39,504 bases of DNA, from positions 1-39,504 of the forward strand of contig CAKZNA010000220.1 of NCBI GenBank assembly GCA_937129355.1. The letters run 5' to 3'. The translations under genes were made by a program, and so were the position numbers. This document shows, piece by piece, positions 1-8,750 of this stretch. The notes beneath the pieces are model-generated. The model was not told the DNA's origin and searched no databases. It saw only the letters and a list, made by a program, of their open reading frames with translations. The first letter of the stretch is position 1. Each line of letters begins with the position of its first letter. Origin of the DNA: an uncultured Sphingomonadales bacterium (GTDB lineage Bacteria; Pseudomonadota; Alphaproteobacteria; Sphingomonadales; Sphingomonadaceae).

Positions 1-873
1 GAGATTGCCCTGATGCATGTCGGCGTGGAAATAGCCTTCCGAAATCGCTTGCCTTAAGAAGGTAAGCACCAGTTTGTTGGCCAGCGCATTCAGGTCATGT
101 CCGGCCGCTTTCAATTCGTCGGTCTTTGAAATTTTGATACCATCGACCCAGTCGAGCGTCATGACCCGGCCCGAGGTCCGATCCCAGTCGATTGCGGGGA
201 TGTCATATCCTTCAATCGCAACCATAGCTTCGCCAAGTTCCGATGCGCTCGCCGCTTCGCGCCGCAGATCAAGTTCGCGCAATGTCCAGCGTTTCAGGTT
301 CGCGATTACCAGCCGTGGCCGCAGCCGTGCAGCCTCCCCGCCAAGCGCCTCCAGATGCGCCGCGGCCCATTCATAGGTTTCAATATCGCGCGCAAATTGT
401 TCGCGGATGCCGGGGCGAAGGACTTTAACCGCCACATCTTTGCCATCCGATGTGCGCGCCTGATGTACTTGCGCGATGGAGGCTGCACCGACCGGTTCGG
501 GATCGATATGCTGGAACAGCTCGCCTGCTGGCGCGTTCAGGCTGGTATCGATTTCTTCATAGATTTTCTTGAAATCCGCTGGCGGAAGCTGGTCCTGCAA
601 AGAGAGTAAATTTCGCGCCGGTTCCGCGCCGATAATGTCGGGCCGCGTCGCCAGCGTCTGGCCGAGCTTGATGGCGGCGGGGCCGATTGCCTTAAACGCT
701 CCGGCATAGTCGGGTTCTTTTGGCTGAACCGTTCCAAGCCTTGCAATGCGGCAAAGGCGCTTCACCTGCGGCGGCGTATTCCGGTCGCCCTCGATAGCCC
801 GCAATGCACCATGCTTGGCAAGAATGCGGCCCCATTTCAGCAGGCGGGAAATATGCGTGATTGGCCTTGTCAT
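1..873 (-). CDS. ubiB: UbiB-family protein kinase-like (ubiquinone biosynthesis), 3' part missing at window edge
   Basis: Reverse-strand reading from CAT at 871-873 gives MTRPITHISRLLKWGRILAKHGAL...AIGPAAIKLGQTLATRPDIIG...LLSLQDQLPP...EPVGAASIAQVHQA...GYFHADMHQGNL, typical of ABC1/UbiB; open to the window edge and so not fully listed in the ORF track. Confidence 0.92.
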   Translation of the reverse strand, partial: MTRPITHISRLLKWGRILAKHGALRAIEGDRNTPPQVKRLCRIARLGTVQPKEPDYAGAFKAIGPAAIKLGQTLATRPDIIGAEPARNLLSLQDQLPPADFKKIYEEIDTSLNAPAGELFQHIDPEPVGAASIAQVHQARTSDGKDVAVKVLRPGIREQFARDIETYEWAAAHLEALGGEAARLRPRLVIANLKRWTLRELDLRREAASASELGEAMVAIEGYDIPAIDWDRTSGRVMTLDWVDGIKISKTDELKAAGHDLNALANKLVLTFLRQAISEGYFHADMHQGNL

Positions 874-885
874 TTCGGGTGGCGC

Positions 886-1617
886 CTAAACTTTCCAGCC
901 TGAATGGATGGCGACAAGCCCGCCCATGATCGGTTCGACCTTGGTCTGGGCAAAACCTGCATCCTTAATCATGCCTTCGAATGTAGACATATCGGGAAAG
1001 CGCCGAATCGATTCGGCCAGATAGCGATAACTTTCCTCATCATTCACCAGCATCTTGCCAAGCTTTGGCAGCACGTTCAGCGAATAGAGATCGTTTAGCT
1101 TTGCAATGCCGGGCCATTCGATGGTCGAAAATTCCATGCAGTAAAAACGCCCGCCATAGCGCAACACGCGGTGTGCTTCTTTTAGAGCAGCGGGAATATC
1201 GGTGACGTTGCGGATGCCGAAAACAATCGTATAAGCATCGAAATGCTGGCCGGGGAAGGAAAGTGTTTCGGCATTCTGTTCGCTCCAGACCAAGCTGTCC
1301 AAACCGCGCTTTACCGCCCGGTCCATCCCGACTTCGAGCATTTCGGGATTGATATCCGACACCGTAATATTCGCGCCGGATGGTTCCATGCGAAATGCAA
1401 TATCGCCGGTACCGCCCGCCATATCGAGAATATCTTCGCCCGATTGAGGTTTTACGCGGCGTACGAATTTATCTTTCCAAACCCGGTGCGTGCCCGCCGT
1501 CATTGCATCATTCATCAGGTCATAACTGCTGGCGACATTGGAAAAGACGCCGCCAACGCGCTTTGTCTTTTCTTCGGGGGCTACATCTTCGTAACCGAAG
1601 GATACGGTATCATTCAT
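886..1617 (-). CDS. ubiE: Demethylmenaquinone/2-polyprenyl-6-methoxyphenol methyltransferase UbiE
   Basis: MNDTVSFGYEDVAPEEKTKRVGGVFSNVASSYDLMNDAMTAGTHRVWKD...DMAGGTGDIAF...; start placed at 1617 rather than the 1860 ORF start because UbiE homology begins there. Confidence 0.94.
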   Translation of the reverse strand: MNDTVSFGYEDVAPEEKTKRVGGVFSNVASSYDLMNDAMTAGTHRVWKDKFVRRVKPQSGEDILDMAGGTGDIAFRMEPSGANITVSDINPEMLEVGMDRAVKRGLDSLVWSEQNAETLSFPGQHFDAYTIVFGIRNVTDIPAALKEAHRVLRYGGRFYCMEFSTIEWPGIAKLNDLYSLNVLPKLGKMLVNDEESYRYLAESIRRFPDMSTFEGMIKDAGFAQTKVEPIMGGLVAIHSGWKV

Positions 1618-1788
1618 GGCGCCGAGCCCTAGCCGATAGAGCCATGAGGCGTAAAGGATATTAGCCGCGAGCTGCCATGCAAAATTTGCAAGAAGTCGTG
1701 GCCATAATAATTGCCCCTGCTCGCGCCAGACCAGCCCCTTGCATTCCAAGAAAAAATATACGACCTTTTGAGCGCAGGAGAGAAAGTG

Positions 1789-2502
1789 ATGAGGATAACA
1801 TTCATTCTGGCCGCCGCAGCGACATTTGTCGCCGCATCGACGCCAGTGGCCGCGCAACAATCAAATAGCGATGGGCTTGGCGAAGTGGTCGTAACTGCCA
1901 ATCGGTTAAACGCGCCTTATGCTGCACGAAACAGGCCCGTGGTTGGTTTACGCAGACAGGCAGATTCGGCCGTCATGCAAGTGTCGGTTTCATCAGATTC
2001 CCGCAATCCCGATACTCGCAAGCGCGAAATACACGCGGTTATTGCCTCCGCGCTGAAACGCGCACCTGCCGCCGGGATAGAGCTTGTCACCGGAAATTTT
2101 GAACTGCGTCCGGTTACGACGGCAAATTACAAGGAATTGCCGTTTGTCGGTGCGGGACGGGTAGATACCAGCCGGGCAATCATTATGATAAAAACTGCCA
2201 TGTCTGGATCTGCCGTTGCCGCAGAGAAAAAGCTAAAAGCCTTTATAAAAAGCATCCCGAAATCGGGACGCGGCGTGACCGAGCGTCCCGGTAAAATGAC
2301 GCTGACGATTAAAAACCCCGATCAGTATCGCGACGAAATCGTCACTCTGGTGGCACAAGATGCGCGCCACAATACGGCAATTTTTGGCCCTGACTATGCC
2401 GTTCAAGTCACCGGAATAGATGGGCAGATATCCTGGTCGCAGATCAGCCGGACAGAGGTATTCTTGTATATACCCTATCGCTACACCATCGTGCCGAAAT
2501 GA
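1789..2502 (+). CDS. Secreted hypothetical protein with VVVTA (TonB-plug-like) N-terminus; paralog A of tandem pair
   Basis: RBS-like AGGAGAG then ATG at 1789; signal peptide MRITFILAAAATFVAASTPVAAQ; GEVVVTANRL; 237 aa, too short to be a receptor. Confidence 0.75.
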   Translation: MRITFILAAAATFVAASTPVAAQQSNSDGLGEVVVTANRLNAPYAARNRPVVGLRRQADSAVMQVSVSSDSRNPDTRKREIHAVIASALKRAPAAGIELVTGNFELRPVTTANYKELPFVGAGRVDTSRAIIMIKTAMSGSAVAAEKKLKAFIKSIPKSGRGVTERPGKMTLTIKNPDQYRDEIVTLVAQDARHNTAIFGPDYAVQVTGIDGQISWSQISRTEVFLYIPYRYTIVPK

Positions 2503-2539
2503 GTTTAACGGCCAAGCAAGTTTCGGGGGAAGAAACGCT

Positions 2540-3340
2540 ATGAAAAAAATTGGTATATTGGTTCTTGGTGCATTGGCTTTGGCCGCCGCTCCGGTCTTTG
2601 CGCAGGATGGCAGCGAGGTCATCGTTGTTACTGCCCAAAAACGCAGCAATAGTAGCATGAGCAATTTCCCCGGCCCCATTGCCCTTTCAGCGCCTCGGCC
2701 TCCCGTCGTTGGATTGAAACGACAGGCGGATTCGGCGGTGCGAAATATCGAAATCATGTCCGATTCGCGTGAAGAATCGATGCGGCAACGCGAAGTGAAG
2801 GCTATGCTGGTCAGCGCCATAGACCGCGCCAAAAATGAAGGGCTAAATCTCGTCACTGGCCAGTTTGAGCTGACGCAAGTTACGCGGGCAAGCTGGCAGG
2901 ATCATTTCCCCGCCCTTGCCGGCAAGGAAGATCCGGCGGAAGATGATGACGACGATGATTATGATGACGATGACGGCCCGAAGCCAGCCTATGAAGATGA
3001 CGGAGGCATTTTGACCATCCGGCTTAAGGTGAAGACAAAACTGGATGGCTCGATAGGGAATGCCCAACAGAAAATTACCGGCTTTCTTAAGCGCGTTCCA
3101 GCGGCGGGCCGGTCGGAGATTGAGCAAATCGGCGGGCTCGCGCTCACCATTATCAATCCAGATCAATATCGCGACGAAATATACCGGCGCATTGCCAAGG
3201 CGGCGACCCATGCGGTGAGTTTCTACGGTCCGGAATATGGCTTGCAGGTGAGCGGTTTGGATAGCGCCCTTGGTTGGAAACAGGTCAGCAATACCGAAGT
3301 GTTTCTATATATACCCTATAGTTTTGTGGTCGAAAAATAG
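2540..3340 (+). CDS. Secreted hypothetical protein, paralog B of tandem pair, with Asp-rich insert
   Basis: Signal peptide MKKIGILVLGALALAAAPVFAQ; SEVIVVTAQKR; shares PVVGL(K/R)RQADSAV, LVTG-FEL, NPDQYRDEI and TEVFLYIPY with paralog A. Confidence 0.75.
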   Translation: MKKIGILVLGALALAAAPVFAQDGSEVIVVTAQKRSNSSMSNFPGPIALSAPRPPVVGLKRQADSAVRNIEIMSDSREESMRQREVKAMLVSAIDRAKNEGLNLVTGQFELTQVTRASWQDHFPALAGKEDPAEDDDDDDYDDDDGPKPAYEDDGGILTIRLKVKTKLDGSIGNAQQKITGFLKRVPAAGRSEIEQIGGLALTIINPDQYRDEIYRRIAKAATHAVSFYGPEYGLQVSGLDSALGWKQVSNTEVFLYIPYSFVVEK

Positions 3341-3372
3341 GCGGAAGCCTTCGCTTGTGATACCCATCAACC

Positions 3373-4185
3373 ATGCCTGAATTACCTGAAGTTGAAACGA
3401 CTGTTGCTGGCCTTCGCCAAGTGTTGGAAGGCGAAACTATTTCGCGTGCAGAGACCCGGCGTGACGGGTTGCGCTGGCCTTTCCCGCCTGACCTGCGCCA
3501 GCGGCTCACAGGTGCGCAGGTAACGTCGCTTTCCCGCCGCGCCAAATATGGCCTGATCCACACCGACCGCGATGATACGCTGATATTCCATCTGGGCATG
3601 TCGGGACGCTGGCGCGTAGATCCGGAGGGGATCGAGAAACATGATCATTTCGTGCTGGAAACTGCGAGCGGTCGCAGCGCAGCGCTGAATGATCCGCGCC
3701 GGTTCGGTTCGCTCGATATCGTCCAGCGCGAAGAGGTGGACCAATATAAAGCGTTTGTCTCGATGGGCCCCGAGCCGCTTTCGGATGATTTTAATGCAGC
3801 CTCGCTCAAGGCTAGCCTGAAAGGCCGCGCTGCTCCGATCAAGGCAATGCTGCTCAACCAGAATATCGTGGCTGGGCTTGGAAATATATATGTCTGCGAA
3901 GCGCTGCATATGGCAGGCATCTCGCCTACCAATGCGGCTGGCAAGATCGGCAAGCCGCGTCTCGAAAAGCTAGTGCCTGCAATAAAGGATGTGCTGGCCG
4001 CCGCAATAAAGGCTGGCGGATCGACCTTGCGTGATTTCGCTGCTCCCGATGGAGAGCTTGGGTATTTTGCCAGGGACTGGCTTGTCTACGGACGCGAGGG
4101 GGAGGCGTGCCATTGCGGTGCAAAAGTCAAACGCCGGATCGATTCAGGCCGTTCGACATTTTACTGTAGCAAGTGTCAGCGTTAG
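3373..4185 (+). CDS. mutM: Formamidopyrimidine-DNA glycosylase
   Basis: MPELPEVETT N-terminus, NQNIVAGLGNIYVCEAL, C-terminal zinc finger CHCG...FYCSKCQR. Confidence 0.97.
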   Translation: MPELPEVETTVAGLRQVLEGETISRAETRRDGLRWPFPPDLRQRLTGAQVTSLSRRAKYGLIHTDRDDTLIFHLGMSGRWRVDPEGIEKHDHFVLETASGRSAALNDPRRFGSLDIVQREEVDQYKAFVSMGPEPLSDDFNAASLKASLKGRAAPIKAMLLNQNIVAGLGNIYVCEALHMAGISPTNAAGKIGKPRLEKLVPAIKDVLAAAIKAGGSTLRDFAAPDGELGYFARDWLVYGREGEACHCGAKVKRRIDSGRSTFYCSKCQR

Positions 4186-4310
4186 AAATCGGGTCACGCC
4201 GCAGCGAACTTCTATGTTGACGAATCTCTATAGTGGGGCTAATGGCTCCGCTTTCGCGCGATAAGCTGAGATTTCAGCATCGCTCACAGCATATTTATTT
4301 GAGGTATCTA

Positions 4311-4574
4311 ATGGCCAATACGCCGCAAGCCAAAAAGCGCATCCGTCGCAATGCACGCCGCACCGAATTTAACACGGCGCGCGTCAGCCGCATTCGTGGT
4401 TTTATCAAGAATGTCGAAACAGCAATTGCAGCTGGCGACAAGAAAGCGGCTGGCGAAGCACTTTCGGTTATGCAGCCGGAACTGGCTCGCGGTGTTGCGA
4501 AAGGCGTATTTCACAAAAATACTGCCGCTCGTAAATTCAGCCGGCTCAATAAACGGGTCGCTGCACTTAGCTAA
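4311..4574 (+). CDS. rpsT: 30S ribosomal protein S20
   Basis: [29 protein letters not shown]...[16 protein letters not shown], 87 aa; start after GAGG-like RBS. Confidence 0.96.
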   Translation: MANTPQAKKRIRRNARRTEFNTARVSRIRGFIKNVETAIAAGDKKAAGEALSVMQPELARGVAKGVFHKNTAARKFSRLNKRVAALS

Positions 4575-4612
4575 CTGACCGGTAAATATGCATCCTTTCA
4601 GGGTGATGATAG

Positions 4613-4638
4613 CCCGCCATATTTCTGGCGGGTTTTTT
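4613..4638 (+). terminator. Rho-independent terminator after rpsT
   Basis: CCCGCCA-tatttc-TGGCGGG followed by TTTTTT. Confidence 0.85.
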
Positions 4639-4683
4639 CATGTCAAAATTCTATCAGCAGTACCGGGCGAGTGCAGGAGGACG

Positions 4684-4844
4684 GAATCCAGCTTTCCCCG
4701 CGATTCGGATGGTGTAAGGCCTTCCGACACATGTATTTGGTGCATAAAAACAGCTACTTGCAATTTATTAACGCTTTTGTGGGGCTTTAGTTGAGTCAAC
4801 CGTGTTTATTTGAATTTATTTGCCATTCGCCCCTTGCTCGACTC
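4684..4844. promoter_or_regulatory. Cluster of four GANTC (CcrM-type) sites upstream of dnaA
   Basis: GAATC 4684-4688, GATTC 4702-4706, GAGTC 4793-4797, GACTC 4840-4844 in the rpsT-dnaA intergenic region. Confidence 0.35.
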
Positions 4845-5048
4845 AAAAATGCACGCTTAAAAGAACGCTCCAGCAGCGATAGGCTTTCTGTCTTCGATGC
4901 CTCTATTATTACCGTAAACAAGCCGTCAGAACACCTTTTTGACGAGCGGATTTCTGTAAGCAATTGAGATGTCAGGATTTGAGCACGCAGATGACTAATA
5001 AGAGCACTGACCTGCTGCTGAAACGGGGTTTGAAGACAGGGGTAGAGG

Positions 5049-6479
5049 GTGAGCAACAATTTCTCCAATTTTTCGCAAGGTGGCTTTGGCGGAAACCAGA
5101 AAGCAGGAAACCAGACTGTGGCGTCTAAAATAGACAGCAAGCAGCTGGAAAGCGATTGGCAGATAATTTCTTCCGGCCTGCGCCGTGACCTTGGCGCGCA
5201 AATTTATGGCCAATGGATTCGCTCGATCCAGCTTGGCGATTATTGCGAATTAACTGGTACACTTGAATTGCTTCTTCCATCCGATTTTTCCGCCAGCTGG
5301 GTTCAGGATCACTATTCCGACCGTATCAGGCTGGCTTGGCGGAGCACCAATGGCGGCGTGAAGCAGCTTAAGATCCGGACGGCACCTGGCACCGCGCGGG
5401 TTGAACAGATTCGCGATAGCGAAACAGCCTCGGCGGCTACCGGCCCCGCACCTGAACGCACCGCGCTTGATCCGCGGATGACGTTTGAAAATTTCGTCAA
5501 AGGTCAGACCAATGTGTTGGCGCATAGCGCAGCAGAGCGTGTTGCCGCCGCTGACAAGCCATTGTTTAATCCGCTGTATCTTCAGGCGCAAACGGGACAG
5601 GGCAAGACCCACCTGATGCATGCCATCGGTCATGCCTATGCCAAGGTGAATCCTGACGCGCAGATCATTTATATGTCTGCCGAAAAATTCATGATGGAAT
5701 TTGTGTCCGCGATGCGGGCCAAAGAAGTCATGGATTTCAAAGCGCGTCTGCGCGCCGTTGATGTGTTGTTGATCGACGATATCCAATTCATCATCGGCAA
5801 GGTTTCGACGCAGGAAGAATTTCTGCACACAATCGATGCGATCCTTGGCGCAGGTAAACGGCTGGTGGTTTCGGCTGACCGCGCACCGCAAGCTTTGGAC
5901 GGCGTCGATCAACGAATATTGTCTCGCCTGTCGATGGGCCTCGTCGCCGACATTCAACCGGCAGACCTCGAATTGCGCCGCACGATCCTTGAACAGCGCT
6001 TGGCAAAAATGCCCGAAGCCGATGTGGGCGAAGATGTGATTGAATTTCTGTCGCGCACAATCAGCCGCAATGTCCGCGAGCTGGAAGGCGGCCTGAACAA
6101 ACTGCTCGCCTATGCGCAGCTAACCGGGCGTCCGGTGACGCGCGCGCTGGCCGAAGAGCAGCTGAAAGATATTTTGAGCGCATGCCGCAGGCGGATTACG
6201 ATTGACGAAATTCAACGTGCGGTCTGCGAATATTACCGTATCGACCGTAGCGAAATGTCATCCAAGCGCCGTGCCCGTGCGGTTGTGCGTCCGCGTCAGG
6301 TGGCGATGTATATTGCCAAAGTGATGACCCCGCGCAGCTACCCGGAAATTGGCCGCAAATTTGGTGGCCGCGATCACTCGACTGTCATTCACGCCGTCCG
6401 TTTGGTGGAAAGCCTGCGCGGTAAAGACAGCGATATGGATAATGACGTGCGCACCTTGCTGCGCCAGTTGGAAGCTTAA
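5049..6479 (+). CDS. dnaA: Chromosomal replication initiator protein DnaA
   Basis: GTG start; AAA+ NPLYLQAQTGQGKTHLMHAIGH, DVLLIDDIQFI, C-terminal signature GGRDHSTVIHAVRLVESL. Confidence 0.97.
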   Translation: MSNNFSNFSQGGFGGNQKAGNQTVASKIDSKQLESDWQIISSGLRRDLGAQIYGQWIRSIQLGDYCELTGTLELLLPSDFSASWVQDHYSDRIRLAWRSTNGGVKQLKIRTAPGTARVEQIRDSETASAATGPAPERTALDPRMTFENFVKGQTNVLAHSAAERVAAADKPLFNPLYLQAQTGQGKTHLMHAIGHAYAKVNPDAQIIYMSAEKFMMEFVSAMRAKEVMDFKARLRAVDVLLIDDIQFIIGKVSTQEEFLHTIDAILGAGKRLVVSADRAPQALDGVDQRILSRLSMGLVADIQPADLELRRTILEQRLAKMPEADVGEDVIEFLSRTISRNVRELEGGLNKLLAYAQLTGRPVTRALAEEQLKDILSACRRRITIDEIQRAVCEYYRIDRSEMSSKRRARAVVRPRQVAMYIAKVMTPRSYPEIGRKFGGRDHSTVIHAVRLVESLRGKDSDMDNDVRTLLRQLEA

Positions 6480-6512
6480 TTAAGCGATCGAAATTAATCG
6501 CCGGGGGGAGGA

Positions 6513-6541
6513 AGGCAGGGCCGATGGCTCTGCCTTTTTTG
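6513..6541 (+). terminator. Rho-independent terminator after dnaA
   Basis: AGGCAG-...-CTGCCT followed by a T tract. Confidence 0.75.
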
Positions 6542-6616
6542 TTGTAAGGCTTGTCACTCGTGTCGTTTAAACATAGTCAGACGCCTGATGTGTTTTGAAG
6601 AAATACTGGAGGGGCC

Positions 6617-7918
6617 ATGAATCGCTTTTGTACGGCTTGCGGAAAACCGCTTGAAGGTGACATTCAATTTTGTGGTGCCTGCGGGAAGCCGCTTAAAAAG
6701 GCTGCGGGCACGTCAGTTGCAGATGCTAGCCCGCCAAAGGCAGAAGAAACCCTGCCTCCCGCGTCCGACCCTGTAAGTTCTCCGCCACCGAGAGCTTTCG
6801 ACGAAGAGCCGCCCGAATCCGTTTTTGCCGCAGCACCGGCTTCGTCTGCAGGTATCCCGCCAGAACCCGATCCAGCATATTTTGAAGATAACGGAGAGCG
6901 CAGCGACCGGATGAAATATCTGATTGGCGGCGGCGTGATATTTCTGCTCATCATTGCCGGGTTTTATTATTGGCTATTCTTGTCGGACGATGTCGGCCGC
7001 GGCGAAGGTGGCCGTCCGACGGCAGCAGCTACTGAACCAAAAGAGAAAGCCGCCGAAGCGCAGGTTTTTTATGCGACAAGCTCGGCAAATATCCGGGACA
7101 AAGCTTCAACCGCTGATGGTAAGATTACCGGCAAGCTTAAACGCGCTGCCGAAGTGAAGGGCACGCTGATAAAGGATGAAGATGGCGGAGACTGGTTAAA
7201 GCTGGAAGATAATCAAGGTTTCGTCTTTGCCGCAAATTTAAGCGCGAATGAAATGCCAGCATTTGCGAAGAGCTTTGGCCGCAAGTCGATCACGCTTGCC
7301 GCTCCCGTGGAATTATGGTCGTCACCAACCGAAGGTTCCGAACTGGTCGACCGGCTTTCCAAAGGGCTGACCATCAACGTTTCCGGCATTACCGAAAATG
7401 ACTATGCCGAGGTTATCCTGCGCAAAGGTGGCGTTGGTTATATAGCGAATGGCGCCAAAGTGGTGAAGGATGGCGATGGACCCAAAGGGCCGGCGATTGC
7501 CATCGCGCTGGATGTGCAAAAATGTGCCTCGGGCCCGGACATCAAAGCGCTTTTTGCCAAATTGGATGGCCGTTATAAATCTGCCTTGAAAAAAATCGAG
7601 GATGCTGACTATCCCGATGACAATGCCCGCGATGCAGCGATTGAAAAATTCCAGCTCGATAATGAGGGGAAGAGCGTCTATTTGGCCGTGCAGCGCAGTT
7701 TCAAAGGTTTGCAGATGACTGGCATCGCGCGCCACTATGAATCGCAATCAGTCTATTTTGCCGAGCCGCCTGCAAAAGTGATCGCGGTATTCAAAGGGCT
7801 TGGCGAAAAGATTAGTGACGGCGGACAGCTCCAGTCGCGCGATATTTACGCTGGCATTGATAAAACGAATGGCAAAGGCGCTACCATGGGAAAAAGCGAT
7901 CTAGGCTGCGGCGTCTAG
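6617..7918 (+). CDS. Zinc-ribbon, single-TM, SH3-like domain protein (uncharacterised)
   Basis: N-terminal CTACGKPL...CGACGKPL double CxxC, Pro-rich linker, TM YLIGGGVIFLLIIAGFYYWLFL, SH3-like ANIRDKASTADGKITGKLKRAAEVKG...DWLKLEDNQGFVFAANL. Confidence 0.8.
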   Translation: MNRFCTACGKPLEGDIQFCGACGKPLKKAAGTSVADASPPKAEETLPPASDPVSSPPPRAFDEEPPESVFAAAPASSAGIPPEPDPAYFEDNGERSDRMKYLIGGGVIFLLIIAGFYYWLFLSDDVGRGEGGRPTAAATEPKEKAAEAQVFYATSSANIRDKASTADGKITGKLKRAAEVKGTLIKDEDGGDWLKLEDNQGFVFAANLSANEMPAFAKSFGRKSITLAAPVELWSSPTEGSELVDRLSKGLTINVSGITENDYAEVILRKGGVGYIANGAKVVKDGDGPKGPAIAIALDVQKCASGPDIKALFAKLDGRYKSALKKIEDADYPDDNARDAAIEKFQLDNEGKSVYLAVQRSFKGLQMTGIARHYESQSVYFAEPPAKVIAVFKGLGEKISDGGQLQSRDIYAGIDKTNGKGATMGKSDLGCGV

Positions 7919-7925
7919 GCACGAA

Positions 7926-7953
7926 AAAGGGCGACCGATGACGGCCGCCCTTT
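7926..7953. terminator. Bidirectional hairpin between convergent genes
   Basis: AAAGGGCG-...-CGCCCTTT between the 7918(+) and 7975(-) gene ends. Confidence 0.7.
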
Positions 7954-7974
7954 GTTCGCTACGATTTGTAGGCC

Positions 7975-8667
7975 TTACTTCTTCTTCTCGGGCGCAACCG
8001 ATATCCGTATTGCTTCGCCATTGTTGCCCGGAAAGTCGGTAAACATGGCTTCGACCAGATTTGGCACCAGATAAGGTAGCTTGTTGGAGCGCGACTTGGC
8101 CTCGGCCTTGCCTTCAAACAGGCTCTTGCCGTCGCTGTTGCGCTTTATGTCGAGTTCAATGTCGCTGGTATAGACGGTGAAGCTTCGGGTTTCATACCCA
8201 CCGCCAAAACCGCCAAACAGGAACGGGTCATGCCAGCCATGAACGTAAGCTAGCCTGCCGCGCCGTGTACGTACCAAGCGTGGGCGGCTGCGAAAGCCAT
8301 AATAGCCATAGCGGCTGCCATATCCCCAAAAGGGATCATAAAACGGATCGCGCCGGGAGATTGTGCGTTCCTTGCCATCGTCCACACCATAACCGAGCGT
8401 GACGGTAAGATCGGGCGCTCCTGCTGGCGCGGCCGCATATCCCAAGGATTGCATCTTGTCCGAAACGAGCGAAGCATATTGGGCAAATTCCAGCCCGCCA
8501 TCATTTGTAGAATTGGCTGCTTTGATTGTGAATGTCTGGCCTTGCGCTGGCGGCAGTGCCTGAAACCGCGAAACATCGGCGCGAAATGGCGCAGCGCATG
8601 CGGTTAGAGTGAGTAGCGCGGCGGGAACGGTAAATACCGCGACCTTGCGCATGGTTTGGTTGTTCAT
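7975..8667 (-). CDS. DUF4136-type lipoprotein
   Basis: Lipobox-like LLTLTACAA, DVSRFQALPPAQGQTFTI...LVSDKMQSLGY...PDLTVTLGYGV, C-terminal LVEAMFTDFPGNNGE. Confidence 0.8.
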   Translation of the reverse strand: MNNQTMRKVAVFTVPAALLTLTACAAPFRADVSRFQALPPAQGQTFTIKAANSTNDGGLEFAQYASLVSDKMQSLGYAAAPAGAPDLTVTLGYGVDDGKERTISRRDPFYDPFWGYGSRYGYYGFRSRPRLVRTRRGRLAYVHGWHDPFLFGGFGGGYETRSFTVYTSDIELDIKRNSDGKSLFEGKAEAKSRSNKLPYLVPNLVEAMFTDFPGNNGEAIRISVAPEKKK

Positions 8668-8750
8668 ATGCGACTCCGTGTTTTCCCTAGCCTAGAAGCA
8701 GGGATAGCAAACCGCAACTGAACCGCGCTTTAACGCGCAAAAGGGGCAAG

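Noticed and set aside
1678-1690. TGCAAAATTTGCA palindrome upstream of ubiE
   Set aside because: Short AT-rich palindrome likely to occur by chance; no second copy or supporting context noticed
2233-2856. 207-aa minus-strand ORF across the tandem paralog pair
   Set aside because: Antisense to two better supported genes with signal peptides
2940-2980. GAT/GAC triplet run as a CRISPR or tandem-repeat array
   Set aside because: Imperfect codon-level repeat within an ORF, with no spacer structure
4588-5140. Short ORFs and a possible replication origin in the rpsT-dnaA gap
   Set aside because: I saw no DnaA-box (TTATCCACA-like) cluster or AT-rich unwinding element; the ORFs lack coding features. 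Proximity to dnaA alone is not evidence for oriC
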